Source: Clostridia bacterium
GTDB taxonomy: Bacteria > Bacillota > Clostridia > TANB77 > CAG-508
NCBI GenBank assembly: GCA_017477355.1
Contig: JAFUWA010000058.1
Span: forward strand, 1 to 37,899
DNA: 37,899 nucleotides
Direction of reading: 5' to 3'
Shown: in pieces, positions 36,605 to 37,899 of the stretch
Numbering within the stretch: the first letter of the stretch is position 1
Layout of the letters: each line of letters starts with the position of its first letter
Program-made: the position numbers and the translations under genes
The notes under the pieces: generated by a model
Seen by the model: the letters and a program-made list of their open reading frames with translations, nothing else
Told to the model about the DNA's origin: nothing
Database searches by the model: none

Positions 36605-37876
36605 ATGGGACAAAAATCTGGAAAAAGAATGGCACAAAAGGGAAACGGAGCTGCCGCAGGTAGCATGAAGAAAACTTCTAAAGGAATCAAACAAAAGAAA
36701 TTTAAAAATACAAGATTGTTTAAAATATTAAGAATTGCTCTATTATTAGTGATTATTTTATTAATTTTTAATATTATCAGAGATTTAACGCATAAAGCTC
36801 CTGATAAAGTGAGTGTTGTAATTGGCGATGAAAAAGTTGAACTAGTGCATGATGTGGTAATTGATAAAGATAACAACATTTTTATGTCTATTGATGATGT
36901 TAAAAAGTTGTATGATACTAATATTTATTATAGTAATAAGATTTTAATTACTACTTATAATAAACATATTGCAATCCTTGAAATGGGAAAAACAACGATG
37001 CAAGTGAATGACGTTGTTCAAGAAATTAAAGGAACACTAAAAGAGGTAGGCGGAACAGTATATTTACCATTTTCAGATATGCAAGAAGTTTATGATTTTA
37101 AAGAAACATATAATAAAGATACAAAAGTTTTAAGTATTGATTCTTTATCTATAGAAAAGAAAGAAGCTGTTGTTTTGAGAAATGCAGGTTTGAAAGAGTC
37201 TACTAAGAATTTTGCAAAGACAATAGAGAAGGTTAAGAAAACACAATATGTAACTGTTTTTGGAACAGAAGGAAAATTTACAAAAGTTCGTACAAAAGCA
37301 GGAAATGTTGGATATCTTCCAACAAAGAAAATATCAAAAGCAGATATTCTTTGGGAAACAATGGATGAAGAAGAATTAAAGAGTGTAACAGTTTTAGAAG
37401 ACTATTCTATTGTAGATGATAATTATGAAGTCTTAACAGATGCAGCAAAGGATAGTATTGTTCTTCCTAATTTATTTAATATTTCTCAAAATTCTCAAAA
37501 TGAAAATGAGGAAATTATTATAAATAATGTAATTGATTTGAGCGGAAATAAATTTGCAGCTTATCAAGAATGGGCTAATGAAAGTGGTATTACAATTTGT
37601 CCTACAGTTACTTTAAGTTGTAATATGAGTAAGATTTGTTCAAGTTATGTAAGCAGATCTTATGTAATTAATACTTTATATAATGTTTTGGTAAATAATG
37701 GATTAAAAATGATTTGTGTTGATTTTACAGAAATTGATGATAGTGAAGGCCTATATCGATTTGTGACAGAGATGATGCCAAGATTTAAATGTGCTGGCAT
37801 GAAAGTATTAATTAAATACAATGGTTCTTTAAATAAGGAAAGATTAAATCATATTGTAGATTATGTAATCGATTAG
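36605..37876 (+). CDS. Membrane-anchored GH18-like protein with SH3-type domain
   Basis: The 423-residue protein has a basic N-terminus, one transmembrane helix (about 42-58), a copper-amine-oxidase-N-like/stalk region (about 70-175), an SH3-like domain (VLRNAGLKESTK...VTVFGTEGKFTKVRTKAGNV, about 190-245) and a C-terminal half barrel like the GH18 spore-cortex hydrolases SleL/YaaH (EIIINNVIDLSGN; ITICPTVTLSCNM; KMICVDFTEIDDSEGLYRF). The catalytic DFE-type motif reads VDFTEID, so the usual Glu position appears shifted or lost, and the domain ends early at VDYVID. It may be truncated or non-catalytic. AGAAAGG precedes the ATG. Confidence 0.75.
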   Translation: MGQKSGKRMAQKGNGAAAGSMKKTSKGIKQKKFKNTRLFKILRIALLLVIILLIFNIIRDLTHKAPDKVSVVIGDEKVELVHDVVIDKDNNIFMSIDDVKKLYDTNIYYSNKILITTYNKHIAILEMGKTTMQVNDVVQEIKGTLKEVGGTVYLPFSDMQEVYDFKETYNKDTKVLSIDSLSIEKKEAVVLRNAGLKESTKNFAKTIEKVKKTQYVTVFGTEGKFTKVRTKAGNVGYLPTKKISKADILWETMDEEELKSVTVLEDYSIVDDNYEVLTDAAKDSIVLPNLFNISQNSQNENEEIIINNVIDLSGNKFAAYQEWANESGITICPTVTLSCNMSKICSSYVSRSYVINTLYNVLVNNGLKMICVDFTEIDDSEGLYRFVTEMMPRFKCAGMKVLIKYNGSLNKERLNHIVDYVID

Positions 37877-37885
37877 AAACTGGAG

Positions 37886-37899
37886 ATTAGAGGTTAGAG
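37886..37899. repeat. Right copy of the 13-nt direct repeat
   Basis: ATTAGAGGTTAGAG follows the GH18-like stop by 9 nt; see the copy at 36552-36564. The window ends here, so further repeats cannot be excluded. Confidence 0.5.

Noticed and set aside
1..37899. CRISPR array, tRNA or rRNA genes
   Set aside because: No regularly spaced repeats, tRNA cloverleaf with T-loop GGTTCGA-type sequence, or rRNA sequence was seen on either strand.

Overview
The window is AT-rich, tightly packed DNA from a low-GC, probably spore-forming Firmicute (Clostridia-like). The evidence is strong AGGAGG ribosome-binding sites, TTGAAA/TATAAT promoters with 17-nt spacers, U-tailed hairpin terminators, a spoVS gene, AGA/CGT-biased arginine codons and GGA-biased glycine codons. 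Most genes are core functions: leuS, trmL, serS, engB, hpt, uvrC, murB, a yvcK-like gene, guaB, guaA, a ymdB-type phosphodiesterase gene, a cysteine desulfurase gene, nfeD and an SPFH/stomatin gene. Between them lie secreted or envelope proteins: a repeat-rich surface protein, a cyclophilin lipoprotein, a pilin-like protein, a GH73-type glucosaminidase with a dockerin, a DUF5050-like propeller and a GH18-like protein.

The outstanding feature is that eleven native genes, many normally essential, are each split by a one-base frame disruption of one kind. An in-frame CGG is followed by A or T, and the conserved protein resumes in the +1 frame with glycine (GGA or GGT). There are twelve such sites: serS, engB, uvrC, a TIGR04086-like membrane gene, murB, the glycogen-debranching gene, the GH73 gene, guaA, ymdB, the desulfurase gene, and two in the SPFH gene. 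Reading CGGA/CGGT as one glycine step restores a full-length, family-typical protein every time. By eye I found no CGG used as an ordinary arginine codon in any native gene. The simplest reading is that CGG is unassigned in this organism and is obligatorily decoded by a +1 shift, or as a four-base glycine codon. I annotate these genes as intact and recoded.

Layout: 1-140 is the end of an IS3-family element. 228-7870 holds the surface protein, leuS, a 30-aa minus-strand ORF, a membrane-anchored protein, trmL and the cyclophilin. 7882-10250 holds a structured palindromic element, serS, engB and a DUF2508-like gene. 10260-11275 carries two GC-richer single-gene cassettes. 11305-20773 runs hpt, uvrC, small membrane proteins, pilin-like, murB, yvcK-like, debranching enzyme and ATP-grasp. 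20779-28374 holds GH73, DUF5050, a second copy of the structured element, guaB, a 30-bp perfect inverted repeat, guaA, a YgjV-like gene and ymdB. 28382-33997 holds spoVS (minus), the desulfurase and a two-gene helicase/coiled-coil unit. 34005-35030 is a third GC-rich cassette. 35040-36409 is the minus-strand nfeD-SPFH pair, and 36605-37876 is the GH18-like gene.

The three GC-richer cassettes have their own promoters and terminators, and they read CGG in frame as a sense codon (11 times by my count). They look foreign, and they are both the main caveat to the recoding model and a test of it.
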